This document shows, piece after piece, positions 22,621 through 34,322 of a DNA stretch of 64,000 nucleotides. Source of the stretch: Rostratula benghalensis (taxonomy: Eukaryota; Chordata; Aves; Charadriiformes; Rostratulidae). The notes under the pieces were generated by a model, which did not search any database, was not told the DNA's origin, and saw nothing but the letters and a program-made list of their open reading frames with translations. The stretch covers positions 2,341 through 66,340 of the forward strand of contig VXAI01000274.1 in the NCBI GenBank assembly GCA_013399305.1. The letters run 5' to 3'. Numbering within the stretch: position 1 is the first letter of the stretch; each line of letters starts with the position of its first letter. Position numbers and translations under genes: made by a program.

Positions 22621-23739
22621 GATCTGTCCTCACTCCAACATTTGGTTTGATCAAGTCATTTCTTCCTACCCAATATGCGTGTTGTAACTTCCTCTGTGGC
22701 TCTGTGTATGTGTGTGTCCTCTCTGTGAATGGAAATTACCACAGTGCTCCTGTCATGATAATACGGGGGTAGGGCAAAACATGTAGTTTTAATCAATATA
22801 CTTTATTTCCATTAGCTTCTTTAATCACCGAGCTTTAGTCTAGACAATTTAGGTCTGATAATGCCAACTGCTGCCCAGCTACATAGTGGAGTTACATGAT
22901 CAAATGGACTTCTCCAGAAGTACCAAGGATACTTAGCCAGGTACCAGGTTTAGAGCTTAGAGGCAGCTGGTGAGAAAAAAGCACATCCCTCACACAGCAC
23001 TTCCCTGTTCCTGTACACCAGACTTCAGAATGGAAGAGGAGAGGGTCAGCTCCCTTTGGGGGACACATCCATCTGAGCCCTGCTGTCGCCCACCTGGGAG
23101 TCAAGCTTCAGGGCAGCAGAGGGTGCAGGAGGCAGAAGCTGGAAAATGCTCAAAAGGGGGCAGTTCCCTCTGGGGCTGGGACGTGCTTTGCTAGAAATTG
23201 TTTTGCTTTGGTTTTTTTGTACCATTTAACTTTCTATCTGTCACCTGCCCTCTGCTGAGAACGATGCATGCTGCAATGCAGTCACCCCCCATGACTGAAT
23301 ATGAAATTACTGCAGAGAGAGTTACCTTGTAGAGGCAGGCTCTTCATGACTGCTCTGCATGAGCTGTGGCATTACAACTCTTTGCCTGTCCATTCCTGGG
23401 AGTTCTTGAAACAACAAACCTCTTCTGTACCTGTTGAATCACAACTCAGGATTAGTACAGCTCTAATTACAACAGAAAAGGCAGTACTGTTTTGGTAACC
23501 TTTGGTCATGGTGACATTTTTAGAGGCTACAAAGAGAAAGATGTAAAGTTTGGATAACACCTACTGGTCATTTCTCATATATGTAAGCAGCAGGAGGAGT
23601 GGCACATATGGCTGGGGAAATATTTTTGCCAAATAAAACATCACACAGTCCTTCTTGGCATGCAGAGAACTCCATTACTACTTCTCTTTTTAAGCATAGG
23701 TTTTGCATATTTAGTGATTCTGAAAAGTTTGAATAAATA
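22621..23739. other. single-copy DNA, no gene seen
   Basis: Only chance frames were seen, and no repeat was recognised. Confidence 0.4.
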
Positions 23740-23880
23740 CGATTTATTAATAATAATAAAAGCGCACATTTAGATAGCTCTTCTAATCTTCAAAGCACTT
23801 TATAAATACTAGTTTGTTAACTAATCCTTGCAACATCCTCGTGAGGTGAAGAATTATTACCCAAATATTACAGATATGTA
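23740..23880 (-). repeat. MIR/L2-like ancient SINE tail
   Basis: The order AATAATAATAAA, AGATAGCTCTTCTAATCTTC, AAAGCACTTTATAAATACTA, TAACTAATCCTTGCAACATC, GTGAGGTGAAGAATTATTA and TATTACAGATATG follows the reverse complement of a MIR element from its 3' tail into the core. The family sequence reads about 'aaagcactttacaaa..ttaattaatcctcacaacaccctgtgaggtaggtattatta..ttttacagatg'. It is an old copy, present in many amniotes. Confidence 0.75.
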
Positions 23881-24229
23881 ATGGTGTGCAGTGGATCAAT
23901 TTCCAGTAACTTTTTAACAATGCACTGGGGTTTGATATATGACCTATATCTCTACACATCTGAAATATCGTAGCTGACATAAATGCATTTTAAATTAGTA
24001 ATTTCTTACATGAAAGCAAAGTAGATACATCACTTATGTGTGTATAATTATCTTCTAATCAATTTTCTTAAAACATTGTCATTACCATTTAGTTGTGCTT
24101 GAGGTAACAGGCAGGGAACCCGGCAGTGATGGTGGTGGGGACACTGGGGTGCACGGTGCTAAGCTCATTTGTGTTTGTGTGTATGTGTGAGTGAAAAAGG
24201 CTGATTCCTATCCCATATTTTTTGCAGTC
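23881..24229. other. spacer between two ancient repeats
   Basis: This is AT-rich with a short GT-rich simple stretch near 24170-24195. No gene was seen. It may be decayed repeat sequence. Confidence 0.4.
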
Positions 24230-24730
24230 CAAATATATGATAAGAGACAACAGATAGATACAAAAAAGAGACAGAGACATCACGAGGTTACAGAGAGAGG
24301 ATTACAATTATTGTAAGAAGTGGTGGTCATAGCACACCAGCTGTTTAACCACTCTCAGACAATTTTTCCAGTCATCACAACAGTGAGAGTAAAAGAATGA
24401 TTTGAAGGAGGATGACAAAGTGACTCAGCAGACTTTTTTAAGGTCGTCTTCAGATGTGGATGTAGAGGCACGGAGAAAATGCCTTCATAAGAAAACGGGA
24501 TGAAAATAATTTCACCTTTGGTAAAAATGAGGTGAGAGCTAAGGATTCTAATTTCCCCTATGAAATCATGATGAATGAGACAAGGATAAGCCCTGAAGAG
24601 AGAAACTGAAGTGAATTCAGATCTGAAGTGAAATGCAAGGTATAGGTGTGCGGTGACAGTGAAGTGAGGTGACAGGAGTGAAGTGCCAAGCCAGAAGATG
24701 ACAGGTGTGTTTTGATAGAGCTGTTTGGTA
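24230..24730 (-). mobile_element. ancient L2 LINE 3' portion
   Basis: Read in reverse complement, the region near 24320-24430 translates to TLSSSFKSFF, which matches the L2 ORF2 C-terminal pattern 'SLSSFKSLLK', followed by sequence like 'CRDAYKKL'. Left of it, GATAAGAGACAACAGATAG and AGCACACCAGCTG match the L2 3' UTR in reverse. Right of it, AGGCACGGAGAAAATGCCTT and the later GTGAAGTGAGGTGACAGG region continue the ORF in reverse with decay. L2 is extinct in birds and survives only as relics like this. Confidence 0.72.
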
Positions 24731-26004
24731 GAAGCTATTGCAGTTCTAAGGCTGTAAGAGCATCTGTTTTTCAGCCTTTGACAAAAGCTCTGTATTTCTT
24801 GGCTCTTCTACAGGAGGTTGCAAGGACAATCTTCTAACACTAACTTGCTGTGGCCTCCACGAGATGGACCCCAGTTCTGGGCTTTGCAGCCGTTTGAGTC
24901 CTGTGCAGGAGCAGCTCACACTCTTGCTTGGTGTTCAGCCTTTGTGCCTTCAGACCCAGCTGAAGCACAGGGGGGGAGCAAAGATTTAGGTACCGTGTTC
25001 GTTTCAGATCGATGTGGCCTCCAGTCTTCACTGCTCGTGTTAGAGCCCTCTCCACGCACCGCTCCCGAGGCTGCAGATACTTTGCCAGGTTGTCATTCCA
25101 GCCCTTTCCAACAGCTCGGGCACGGTAGCTGTGCCTATCCCTGCTGCATGCCAAGGTGTAACGTAAACATGTACAAACCCATTTCAAATGGGAAGCAGCC
25201 TCGTTGTGGTAGCACTGAGGTCTGTGCAGATTAATCTATCCTTTGAAAAAGGCAGTAACCCTAATTTGTGTGTTATTTCCAGTGTAAGCATTTGGGGTTT
25301 GATCAAGCAATTCATGTGCTGGATGGGAGTGTTTCCATTGCCTGCAGTGGGCTTTGGATTGGAACCATAATCCGGATGGCTCACATGCATATACATCCTT
25401 AATTAAAATTTTCTAAATTGCTGTTACATAATGAGGATCCCAAACCTCCTGTCAAGTGTTTCCAGTTAAGCCAGTGAGAAAAAAAATGCACTCAATATGT
25501 TACGATCATAGCTATCATGAAGTACTCTGTACTGAGTATCAAGAAGACAGGTGAATTGCTGGTATACTGAGAGCACTAAGTGAATGTCCTGACTTTTGCA
25601 TGCTTGCAATTTATAAACAACACTGCTTTGTTGGAATTTTGCCACATTATGCACATACATACATATATATACACTCAGAAAGTTATGATCAGCTTAAAAA
25701 TAGGCTTAGAATAACAGTAATAAACCAACCTTAAATATAGCAAGTGCTTCTGCTGTAGTTTTATGAATTCAGTTTGCCAAGAATATTTTTAAAAATATAG
25801 ATTGCTACACCTTTCAACCAAGAAATGTATCCTGTGACAGCTGTCCATCATTAGCCACAGAATCTTTTTACACTGACCTATATGAAAAAGCTGAAGGAGA
25901 CCTCAATCAAACCCCCTCTGTTGTGCAGTAAAAGCATTCAAGATTCTAACTCATTTTATTTTTTTTTTTCAGCAGGAAATACCAGGCTGGTCTCACAGAA
26001 AGTG
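24731..26004. other. single-copy DNA, no gene seen
   Basis: A plus-strand frame of 138 codons (24818-25234) overlaps a minus-strand one of 115 codons. Neither has a recognisable domain or splice context. Nothing else was recognised. Confidence 0.4.
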
Positions 26005-26115
26005 CTCTGACTTGGATTTATATGACCTGCTTTCTATTCCTGGCTCTGTCTCTGAGTGACCTTATGAAAGTCATTTTTATCTACTATTGTTTTTAAATGG
26101 GCAGAAAGATGTTTC
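26005..26115 (+). repeat. MIR-like SINE fragment
   Basis: TTTCTATTCCTGGCTCTGTC, TCTGAGTGACCTTATGAAAG, TCATTTTTATCTACTATTG and TTTTAAATGGGCAGAA follow the plus-strand MIR core: 'ttctattcctggctctgccact..gtgaccttgggcaagtca...'. About 110 bp is recognisable, with several small changes. Confidence 0.65.
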
Positions 26116-29100
26116 CTAGTGGAATGGGCCAAACAGGCACTTTTTTTTCCATTTTCCCACCTCAAAACGCTACCCATGAAGAAGTCACACACCTGTACAC
26201 ATACAAATGCCAGTCAAGTGTTTACCTCAAATAAGCTGCTCTGCCTCTCTACCTCCTGCTCTCTCTCTTTTTTGTTCTTTATAGCATGAGGAAGTCACAG
26301 TGGAGTCCCTAAATGATGTGCTTTAAATATACATAACTTGAAAAGCCTAATAACATATATACATTTCTGTTCCAGCAGGCTGAGGTGATTTCTGAAAGCA
26401 AATACAGCGCGGACCAAAGTGAGCTTCCCAAAATATTTATGGGCTTACTGTACTGCTACACCCAATACATGATAAGTATTTTTTGGAAAACTGCCTTCCC
26501 CTTTAGCAGTATAACTGTCAGACAGCAGTTCATACACAGCAACACAAAGTCATAACTTGGGAGATAATCTTTTATATGCTCCTAACAATATGCTCCAAAA
26601 TCCTACATTTAAAAGAGTTTAAAAACACACAACGCCCCCAACCATCAAATAAGCAGTAAAAGTAACATGCAGAGCCAGACACAAAACCAGGAAGAAAAAG
26701 ATTTTTTATTATTCTCCTCTGTATTACCATAAATGACATGCTATATTTAATTTTACAGTGCCCCTGGACAAATCATCAAATACTTTAATAACTACACAAA
26801 CATTAATATTTAAATACAAGAGATCCCCTCAGTTACTGAATAATCATAACTCTGGATTGATAGGGTACTAAATGGAAAAATCTTGTTTAGACAGTTGTAA
26901 GAGGGGGGAGGGTGTTTAATGAAACAAGTTTGATGGTCTTGTCATCATAAAACTGATAGATATTTGGCACAATTTATATCTTTGCTGAAAAGAAGTTTGA
27001 GAAATGGAACAATTGCGGTGAAGATTAATTTTCCCTTCTTCTGCTGTGAGAGCATAGTCCTTTAGGTCATTAGCAGGAATGTGTGACATAGATTGCACTT
27101 TACCCATGCGAGCCCGGTGCTGACTCTTGGAAAATGCAGGTGTTAAATAGCTGTGACTTTTATACTTGTGGGATGGGCTGCCCAACTGCCTTCACAGCTA
27201 GCTAGATTCATTTTAGGAGAGTGGTGAATATAGATGGTAGAAGAGACAGCACGTGGAGTTCTGACTCTCAGTGTTTGGTAGCCCTGCCCACCCGTTCTGC
27301 CCACTGTCCTCAATGGGATTGATTTTTTAATCCAGATTTCATATTGTTACTTCAGCCACTCTCCCAATTAAATGTCCTACCTAATAATGCTAATAATGGA
27401 AACTCAGCTCCTAAATCACAATAAGAACAGTGAATTGCAAGATGTTTCTGACCCTTCCAGCACCAACCCCCCCCCCAAAAAAAAACCCTATAAGATGTCT
27501 AAGTCAAGCTTACATAAACGTCTAAACCAAAAGTCTAAATCAAAAGAAACTTTGCTAGACTTTTAGGTCTCGAGATCTGGGACTATATTCATGCATGTGT
27601 ACTGTGTGTCACTAAGCACACATGACACTTAAGCTAATGATAACATTTGCTCATTACTGAACAAAGGCTAAGCTTTTATTGGTACCATATTGTATTCTGC
27701 TTGGGTGCCACAGCATTTGTAGCTAAATGAAAAGCCTATGGATTTGGTAAGAGGCTGCTGCATTCACTTACCAGTTCCTTACGTTTTTTGACTTTGTGCC
27801 TGTTTCCAGGAGTGTCTGTCCCTGTGACTTAACATTTTCTTTTCCATTTTGGGGCACCTGCTCAGACTCTGCACTTCTCAGATTTATTTCATCTTCTGTG
27901 CATTCGAGAGCTCCATACTAGATAGACAGGAGATAATACAGCTCTGGCTATATTATGGTTCTTGGGCTCTTCACAACTGGGAAATACCCCCTCGAGGGAA
28001 AGCTGAAGGGAAAACACGGGTGCCTTTACATTCTAGCTTTAAGGGAACAGAGAGAGGGAAACCAGCCCAGAGACATAATGCCCCTGGAAGCAATACCATT
28101 AGAGTACTCCTCCAGATGTGTACAGCTGACAAACTTAATGATGAAGGTTGTATCCAGGCCAGTTATGTTGAACTAATTAAATATCTTGCTCCATTTAATA
28201 ATGGAAGTATGTAATAACCCAGAGCTGCCTCTAAATCACCTACCCAGTGTCCTGCCAAGCTCTTACAGTGGTAGGAAAGGTGGGGAGAAGAGAAAGATAA
28301 TATGGCAAAACTAAAGAACTTAGACTGATGGATGTTTCTGTGCTAGGCAAAAATGGGTTTTGTCACCACGTCCTAATGAAGAACAGAGGACTATGGAAAA
28401 TCCAAAGCTACAGATTAGCATTAGAGCAAAGAAGGTTAAAACAGTGTAAGAAGTTAGCATGACACTGCTGCGCAGAGCTGAGCAAATCTTTAAATAAGGA
28501 ATTAATTCTTTCTGTCTTGGCTTTATATGCTTAATCATAATTTATCATTCAGTTCTTGTTACTTCTTTTTTTTTCCCTTTTCATTGTTATAAGATAGCAA
28601 TAAAACAAGAGGAGGTTGGAACTGAGTTCTTGATATTAAGAAAAGGGCTGATTCCTGGCTGAGGCTGGTTCTGGGCTTCGGCTGCCTCCACCTCTGCTGC
28701 TGCAGTATTAATGCATGCTCCCTTGAGAGGACAGATTTAGCCACTGAACGCAATCTCTTTTTCTGGAGAAGAAAATGTAAAGAGACAGCAGTTTCTAGCA
28801 ATAAAATAAAAACCAAAACAACATAAACCATTTTTTTCTCCCACTCATTTCTCTCTCCCTCATTTCAGCTTTTCTTAAAATGGACAACCCATGCTCATCG
28901 ATAAGATTTTGAGCTGTTCATTATTATCTGTAGTGCTTGAGAGGAAATCTGATTTTGCACTTACACACGAACAAATACATTTTGGCTTTTTTTACTTCAC
29001 TCCAAAAGTCTACCCAAAACATGGCTAGAAACTAGAAATACATTCTTGTAGATGAATCTCGTTTGAAGACATTGATACACTGTTGGGGAATGAAATTCTA

Positions 29101-29539
29101 CAAAACTGTATTACTTCATGATAAAATTGTGAATGTGATGGACTGGAATGAATAATTGAACTCCCCAAATTGCAGTGAGGTTTCTCCCTTCCCCTGGATG
29201 TGCACAGGTGTTTGTATTTTTGTACAGACAAAGCAACAGAAAGATGCTGTAAAAGGATGTTTCAGTAAAGTCTTTCAATTTATTGTTAACAAATTTTTTT
29301 GAGATGCACATAAATTTTTCTCATTGCCAAGCATCCTCTTTCCAAGTCCCACATTTGAAGGTTAGAGTAGCTTTTCTAGAACATTTAACTGTGCTAAGGG
29401 CTTCCTATTCCTTCACAGAAACAGAGACAAGCAAGTATTTTGTGAAACTGTATTTTGATCAGCTGAAGTAATTTCTGGGACTAGACATAGTCCCAAGGTA
29501 TATTGAATGCATGCATGAGTTCTATGTGGACTGGAAATC
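26116..29539. other. single-copy AT-rich DNA, no gene seen
   Basis: A plus-strand frame of 121 codons (27849-28214) is the longest and looks like chance. Poly-C plus poly-A occurs near 27469-27485. No repeat family was recognised. Confidence 0.4.
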
Positions 29540-29805
29540 AGAATCAGAGAATCAGAGAATCATTCAGGCTGGAAAAGACCCTTGGGATCACTGAGTCCAA
29601 CCATCAGCCCTACTCTACAAAGTTCTCCCCTACACCAGATCCCCCAACACCACATCTAAACGACTCTTAAACACATTCAGGGATGGGGACCCAACCACCT
29701 CCCTGGGCAGCCTATTCCAGTGTCTGATCACTCTTTCTGGGAAAAATTCTTTCCTAATGTTCAGCCTGAACCTACCCTGGTGCAGCTTGAAGCCATAAAT
29801 GGAAA
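29540..29805 (-). mobile_element. CR1 LINE 3' end with terminal octamer repeats
   Basis: The 3' end (left side) shows GAATCAGA repeated (AATCAGAGAATCAGAGAATC), the short tandem tail that ends CR1 copies. Then come the 3' UTR (CTGGAAAAGACCCTTGGGAT), CTCCCTGGGCAGCCTATTCC and AATTCTTTCCTAATGTTCAG of the coding end. A 5' truncation lies near 29805. It has frameshifts and is inactive. Confidence 0.92.
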
Positions 29806-30702
29806 TGCTGGAGAAGTCTTCTGTTCACCAATAACATAGCTTACAACGGAGGCACTACTTTTTTTGAGCCTTCTGTGAAATAAAGAGTACAGATGGTTGT
29901 CTGTGTGCATAACATCAGTGATGCCCAAAGCAAAGACATTACAAATATTTTACAGAGCTGTTATCACCACGTATGTACTCAGGAGGATACAGAAAGGCAG
30001 AAATTCACTTTAGAGTTATGGAAGATGGTCATTGCACTGTATTTACCACTCTGTTGCCTGTTTGTTGCCATAACCTCTCAGAAAGCAGTTTGTTTTTCTA
30101 GAGCAGGTTTCCTTCACATTTTTTTTTTCCTAGAGCAGGCTGGATTTTACTCGGGATATCACTTTACAATGATGAAATTAGATGTAACTTTGCAAAAAAA
30201 CATCTTACACAAACTGCATGTGTGGTTGAAGAGTTTTGAAAAAAAGAAGTCACTGTGGAGTGGAAGACTAGTTGGTGTATGCAGTGGTTGAACTCTTGTC
30301 TCTGTAATGCTGCTGCACATTGAATCTGGTCTCAAGGATTTAGAATCTTCCAGGTGGGATTCAGGGACACACCATGTACACTGCTTGTGCTTAGCCAGGA
30401 TACCAAACTCCATTTGTAAACTATGGCTCTTTCCTATGAAAGTCTGTGATGCTGCAGAAGGCAATATCCAAAGTTATTATTTTTGCTTCATGGGAGGAAC
30501 ATCCTTAATGAAGGTAACTGGTTGTTGTAGTGTTAAGAAGTGGGTGCATACATTTGTTTCACTGTAAGACCAGGCTTAACTGACACCCTGCAGGCTTAAT
30601 GAACATCTTCAGATGTGCCTGTGGATTTCTGTATCATGCTGAAGAGCACCAACACTTTTCATTGTTGCACCAGTCTCTCTAGAAACTGCTATAGTGCTTC
30701 TA
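29806..30702. other. spacer between CR1 copies
   Basis: A 132-codon plus-strand frame (29893-30291) and a 101-codon minus frame overlap and have no recognisable features. I treat both as chance. Confidence 0.4.
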
Positions 30703-31020
30703 ACCATAGAATCATAGAATGGTCCAGGCCAGAAGGGACCTCTAGGGTCATCTATTTTGACCCCCCCACAGTCAGCAGGGACACCCCCAACCAGACCAGC
30801 TTGCCCAGGGCCTTTTCCAGCCTCCCCTTGAATATCTCCAGGGAAGGGGCCTCAACCACCTCCCTGGGCAACCTGTTCCAGTGTTCCACCACCCTCAGAA
30901 TAAAGAACCTATTCCTAATATCCAGTCTAAATCTGCTCTTCTCCAGCTTGAAACCATTGCCCCTCACCCAGTCACTGCAGGCCTTTGTGAACAGACTCTC
31001 CCTGGCCTCTTGTGGTGCAG
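30703..31020 (-). mobile_element. CR1 LINE 3' end, 5'-truncated
   Basis: The minus-strand translation in 30752-30967 reads GNGFKLEKSRFRLDIRNRFF, then [20 protein letters not shown], then IFKGRLEKALGKLVW. This is the CR1 ORF2 terminus, here with an open frame over about 70 codons. The 3' tail starts at ACCATAGAATCATAGAATGG (30703-30722). Continuation past 31010 is diverged. A 174-codon frame on the plus strand is only the antisense of this copy. Confidence 0.93.
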
Positions 31021-33652
31021 TTTGCTTCTCTGTTTGGCATCGTCTTTTAACAACACTTAAGTATTTTACCGAGATGTGGTTTATCCTGATTTGTTTTCCT
31101 TCAAGCTTTTTTTTTCAGCACTGTTCTTTATTAAGCTAGATCTATATGTTTGTACAGTAAATATCCCAAGAACTGGCCAACATAGATTATTCATAATGTC
31201 TTAGGGTACAATGCAGTGTTCATCACACTAGGTCCTACTGAATCATTTAAGCTTACAATCATATACTAAAAACATCAAAGACAAAAAAAACCCTTGGCAC
31301 ATGATAGAGATCAGAGGCCCATGGCTGAACTACTGCTTATTTTAGGCAACACAGTTAGAGGGTCTCTCATTTTCACCAGCACTGTCACTTGACTAACAGT
31401 AATTTTACAGATTCATCTTCATATAGGGAGGTAATAAAAAAAAAAAAGAAACCAAACCACCTACAGGTAATTATTAAGTAACTTCACCAAGGGCAAGAAA
31501 TGACATCAAAGGGACCAAGAGAATAAACTTTTTCAAACAATTGTTAGCTAATTAGAAACTCACATTCTCCCTCTTCTTCTAGGAATTAACTGCATCATCA
31601 GTAAGACTGTGCTTGCAATAGCACAGCAAAATGCAAAATGGTGTTGTTAAGCTCTGATACGCCCCTGGGATTTTCTAAGCTGCCTAAGGAGTTTTGATCC
31701 CCTAAAATCAGGTGTTTTAACTTTGTGTAAAATGAAAGAGAATTAGAGGTCTGAATCTTTTTAAAATGGTCGACGTAGAGGTTATGATACTTGGTGCAAA
31801 AGTTAAAGAAACCACCCCAAAACTGGTGATAGTTGGGAAAAGAAACTAATGCATGGGAATGCATAACAGAGCTCCCCCTAATGGTGCTTGCCCTCTCCCA
31901 TTTTTCCAAATGAAGCAGGCTCTTGCCAATTTTCAAAATCCAGTGTCCACTGGGAGTGTTTTCTACAATGTGCTAACTGATTTCCAGGGTAGATCAGTTC
32001 ATATGGCCCAGCTATTGTAAATCCTCACAGCATTTTCAACTCGCTACAAAATTCTCTCTTTGTCTCCTAAATTTTAGTGTAAGAGCACAGTAAAGCTGCT
32101 AAGGAGACGGTGCTACACACAGCTGCAGAGCTAGCAATATTTCACTGGTGGGTGAAAAGATTCCTGTAAATAACTTGTACAGTTATGTCAGACCCTTTGG
32201 GATGGAGATCATTGTAAAAACTGAGAAATTACTATTACCATAAAAGACTGGGAAGAGGGGAGGAAAGTTATGTTTGTCTTGTGTTAATGAGAGACCTCTT
32301 TGGTTTCCCTCATACTGGAGAAACTGCTTAAGACCAGGGAGGCGTGTGAAAATGCACCTTGCCCCTCCTGTAAGGCTGCCAAGGTCAGCAAGACCTCTAG
32401 TGACCTACTGAGGAAGTCTTGATTACTCAGGTTAAGAGGTGCTTGGGGGCTGTTTTAAACCTTATTTTGTGACATAAACCTTATTTTCTTATTCTTCTAA
32501 AATGCTGGATAAGAAGACCATCTGTAAATTGCTCTATCACAGGCTGATGCCAATGACATCTCTTTTTTTTTTTTTTTTCCCAATTTATTTTTAATTTCCT
32601 CCTCCCCTTCTGTGAACAAGTTTTTTCCAAAGCCTCAAAGCCTTCACCGCACTCAGGAAGCGGAAACACCTTTAGATTTAAATGAAGTGGCTGTGTTACA
32701 ACATGCTATAAAAGTAGGTAAGGTGAAAAGTCTGAGATGTATACAGTTGTAAATGAAAGGAGAAAGCACTTCCCCTGGCCGTGCCCGTAGGATAAGCTGA
32801 GGGTGAGGGTAGTAGGGTGAGGTTTCACCTTGTAGCTGAGCTGATCTACAGCTTGCTGCTGCCAGGAGGGAAAATGCTGCTTCTTTTCTCCTGCTCCCTT
32901 GCTCTGTTCTCTCTCAGTTGCCCCTGCTGCACTTATCTGCAAGTCATCCACCTCACAACAGTGGCAGAGAACTAACACAGAAGAATAAAAAAAAAAAAAA
33001 AAAAGGGAGAAGCATGGTGACCTGAGCCAATTAAGTAGGCAGTTGACTGGGAACATTAGTGCAGTGGAAAGGATGCAGCTACATGCCAGAAATGGGGGTG
33101 AGGAAAGGGAGGATAGGCCTATGTCTTTTAGCATCAGAAAAACTGCCAGACTTACATCAATAGCTGTATCAAAAGTGGTGGACTTCTTGCCAGGACCAGG
33201 TGCACACTACAACTGCATCCTGACTCCCCATCAGGGCTGGAACCAGGCACTTCCTCTTCCTGTCACTTTGATCCTTGTCTCTTCAAGGAGAGCACGCCTG
33301 AACACATGGACTAGAAGAGAGATGTGGTGCGCTGAAAGCTAGGTCTCTGCTCTGGACCCTTGTGGAAGCAGGACTTTGAGGCATGTTGTGTGAAGCACTC
33401 GCTTCTTAGCAGAGACAGAGCCTGAATGTCTCAGCTTTCACCAGGGCTGCAGGCACTTACAAAGGGTGCCAGGCAGTGTGAGTAAGAGCTCTATTCCTAA
33501 GTGAACTCCTATTAAAAATAATTAACGTTCACGTGACAATTTCTCCAAACTTTCATTTCTGCCAACAAAGAAAGTTACCGTGGTGAGGTATTACTGTGAG
33601 TGACTCTAAATTGATACCTATAGGTAATGAGATCATCATAGTTTCACATCTC
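31021..33652. other. single-copy DNA with homopolymer runs
   Basis: Runs include T18 near 32562-32579 and A18 near 32986-33004. A faint MIR/L2-like tail lies at 32185-32240. No gene was recognised. Confidence 0.4.
32185..32240 (+). repeat. possible MIR/L2-like 3' tail
   Basis: CCCTTTGGGATGGAGATCAT followed by TGTAAAAACTGAG and ATTACTATTACCA resembles the 3' end of MIR/L2-related elements, with 'ctttgggatgaagatcattgtaaaagcgct...attattatta'. It is only about 55 bp, so the call is weak. Confidence 0.35.
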
Positions 33653-33740
33653 CACGCTCCAGGTGCTGTAATTGTATCCAGTAGTTTGGATCCTTGTCAA
33701 TTGCCTTCTTTTATTTCTTGCTGGAAGAGGCTTAAAAGCA
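33653..33740 (+). repeat. direct repeat, copy A, family unknown
   Basis: ACGCTCCAGGTGCTGTAATT, TATCCAGTAGTTTGGAT and TTCTTGCTGGAAGAGGCTTA align in order with a second copy 582 bp downstream. By eye, identity is about 70 percent over roughly 88 bp. I do not recognise the family. Confidence 0.55.
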
Positions 33741-34234
33741 TTGGTAAACTCAAGACTGTAACCTCTATCGGTTGGGACCTTATGTTTTTAGTATATAACC
33801 CCACTGTGTGCTTGCAGGGGATCCCAGATCTATACCTACTTTGATAGATGCCAATGTTTTCAAAATCTCCCAGTAAAATCCAAATCTGGTGTGCCTTAAG
33901 CAGCCTATTGGTGTTGGTTGAGATGCACCCTTTTGTGTTAATAGAGAATGCAGATTCCCTTACTGTGTGACTGCATTTCAGCATCCCATGTCAGGAAGCT
34001 GCAAGAGATCTCAGTAGATCTCAGGGCTCCACAGCCTGGAAGGTTCTCTCCAGGAGGAAAGAAAATGTATTTCTTTAGAAACACAGAGATAATCTGTGGA
34101 TTTAAGTGCCAGCTGAACTGGCATTGGTGCTGTCAGTTTCATCAGGTAGCTCTCCTTCAAATATGACAAGAAGTCAGTCTCTGTCATCACCTTGGTCATG
34201 AGGAATGCCACCAAGTTCTAAGAGACCTCCATTC

Positions 34235-34322
34235 CCTGTGCTCCAGGCGATACAACTATATCCAGCAGTTTTGATACTCGATGATTTTCTTCTTGCATCT
34301 CTTGCTGGAATAGGCTGAAAAT
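34235..34322 (+). repeat. direct repeat, copy B, family unknown
   Basis: GTGCTCCAGGCGATACAACT, TATCCAGCAGTTTTGATA and CTCTTGCTGGAATAGGCTGA match copy A at 33653-33740. Flanking sequence is only faintly similar, so either an old tandem or segmental duplication has eroded, or both copies belong to a dispersed repeat. Confidence 0.55.

Noticed and set aside
24818..25234. 138-codon plus-strand frame
   Set aside because: No domain, no codon pattern, no splice context, and an overlapping frame of similar length on the other strand.
26005..26115. Functional tRNA gene in a MIR-like element
   Set aside because: MIR heads derive from tRNA, but this piece is the MIR core and shows no cloverleaf or intact promoter boxes.
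30615..31139. 174-codon plus-strand frame
   Set aside because: It is mostly the antisense of the minus-strand CR1 copy at 30703-31020.
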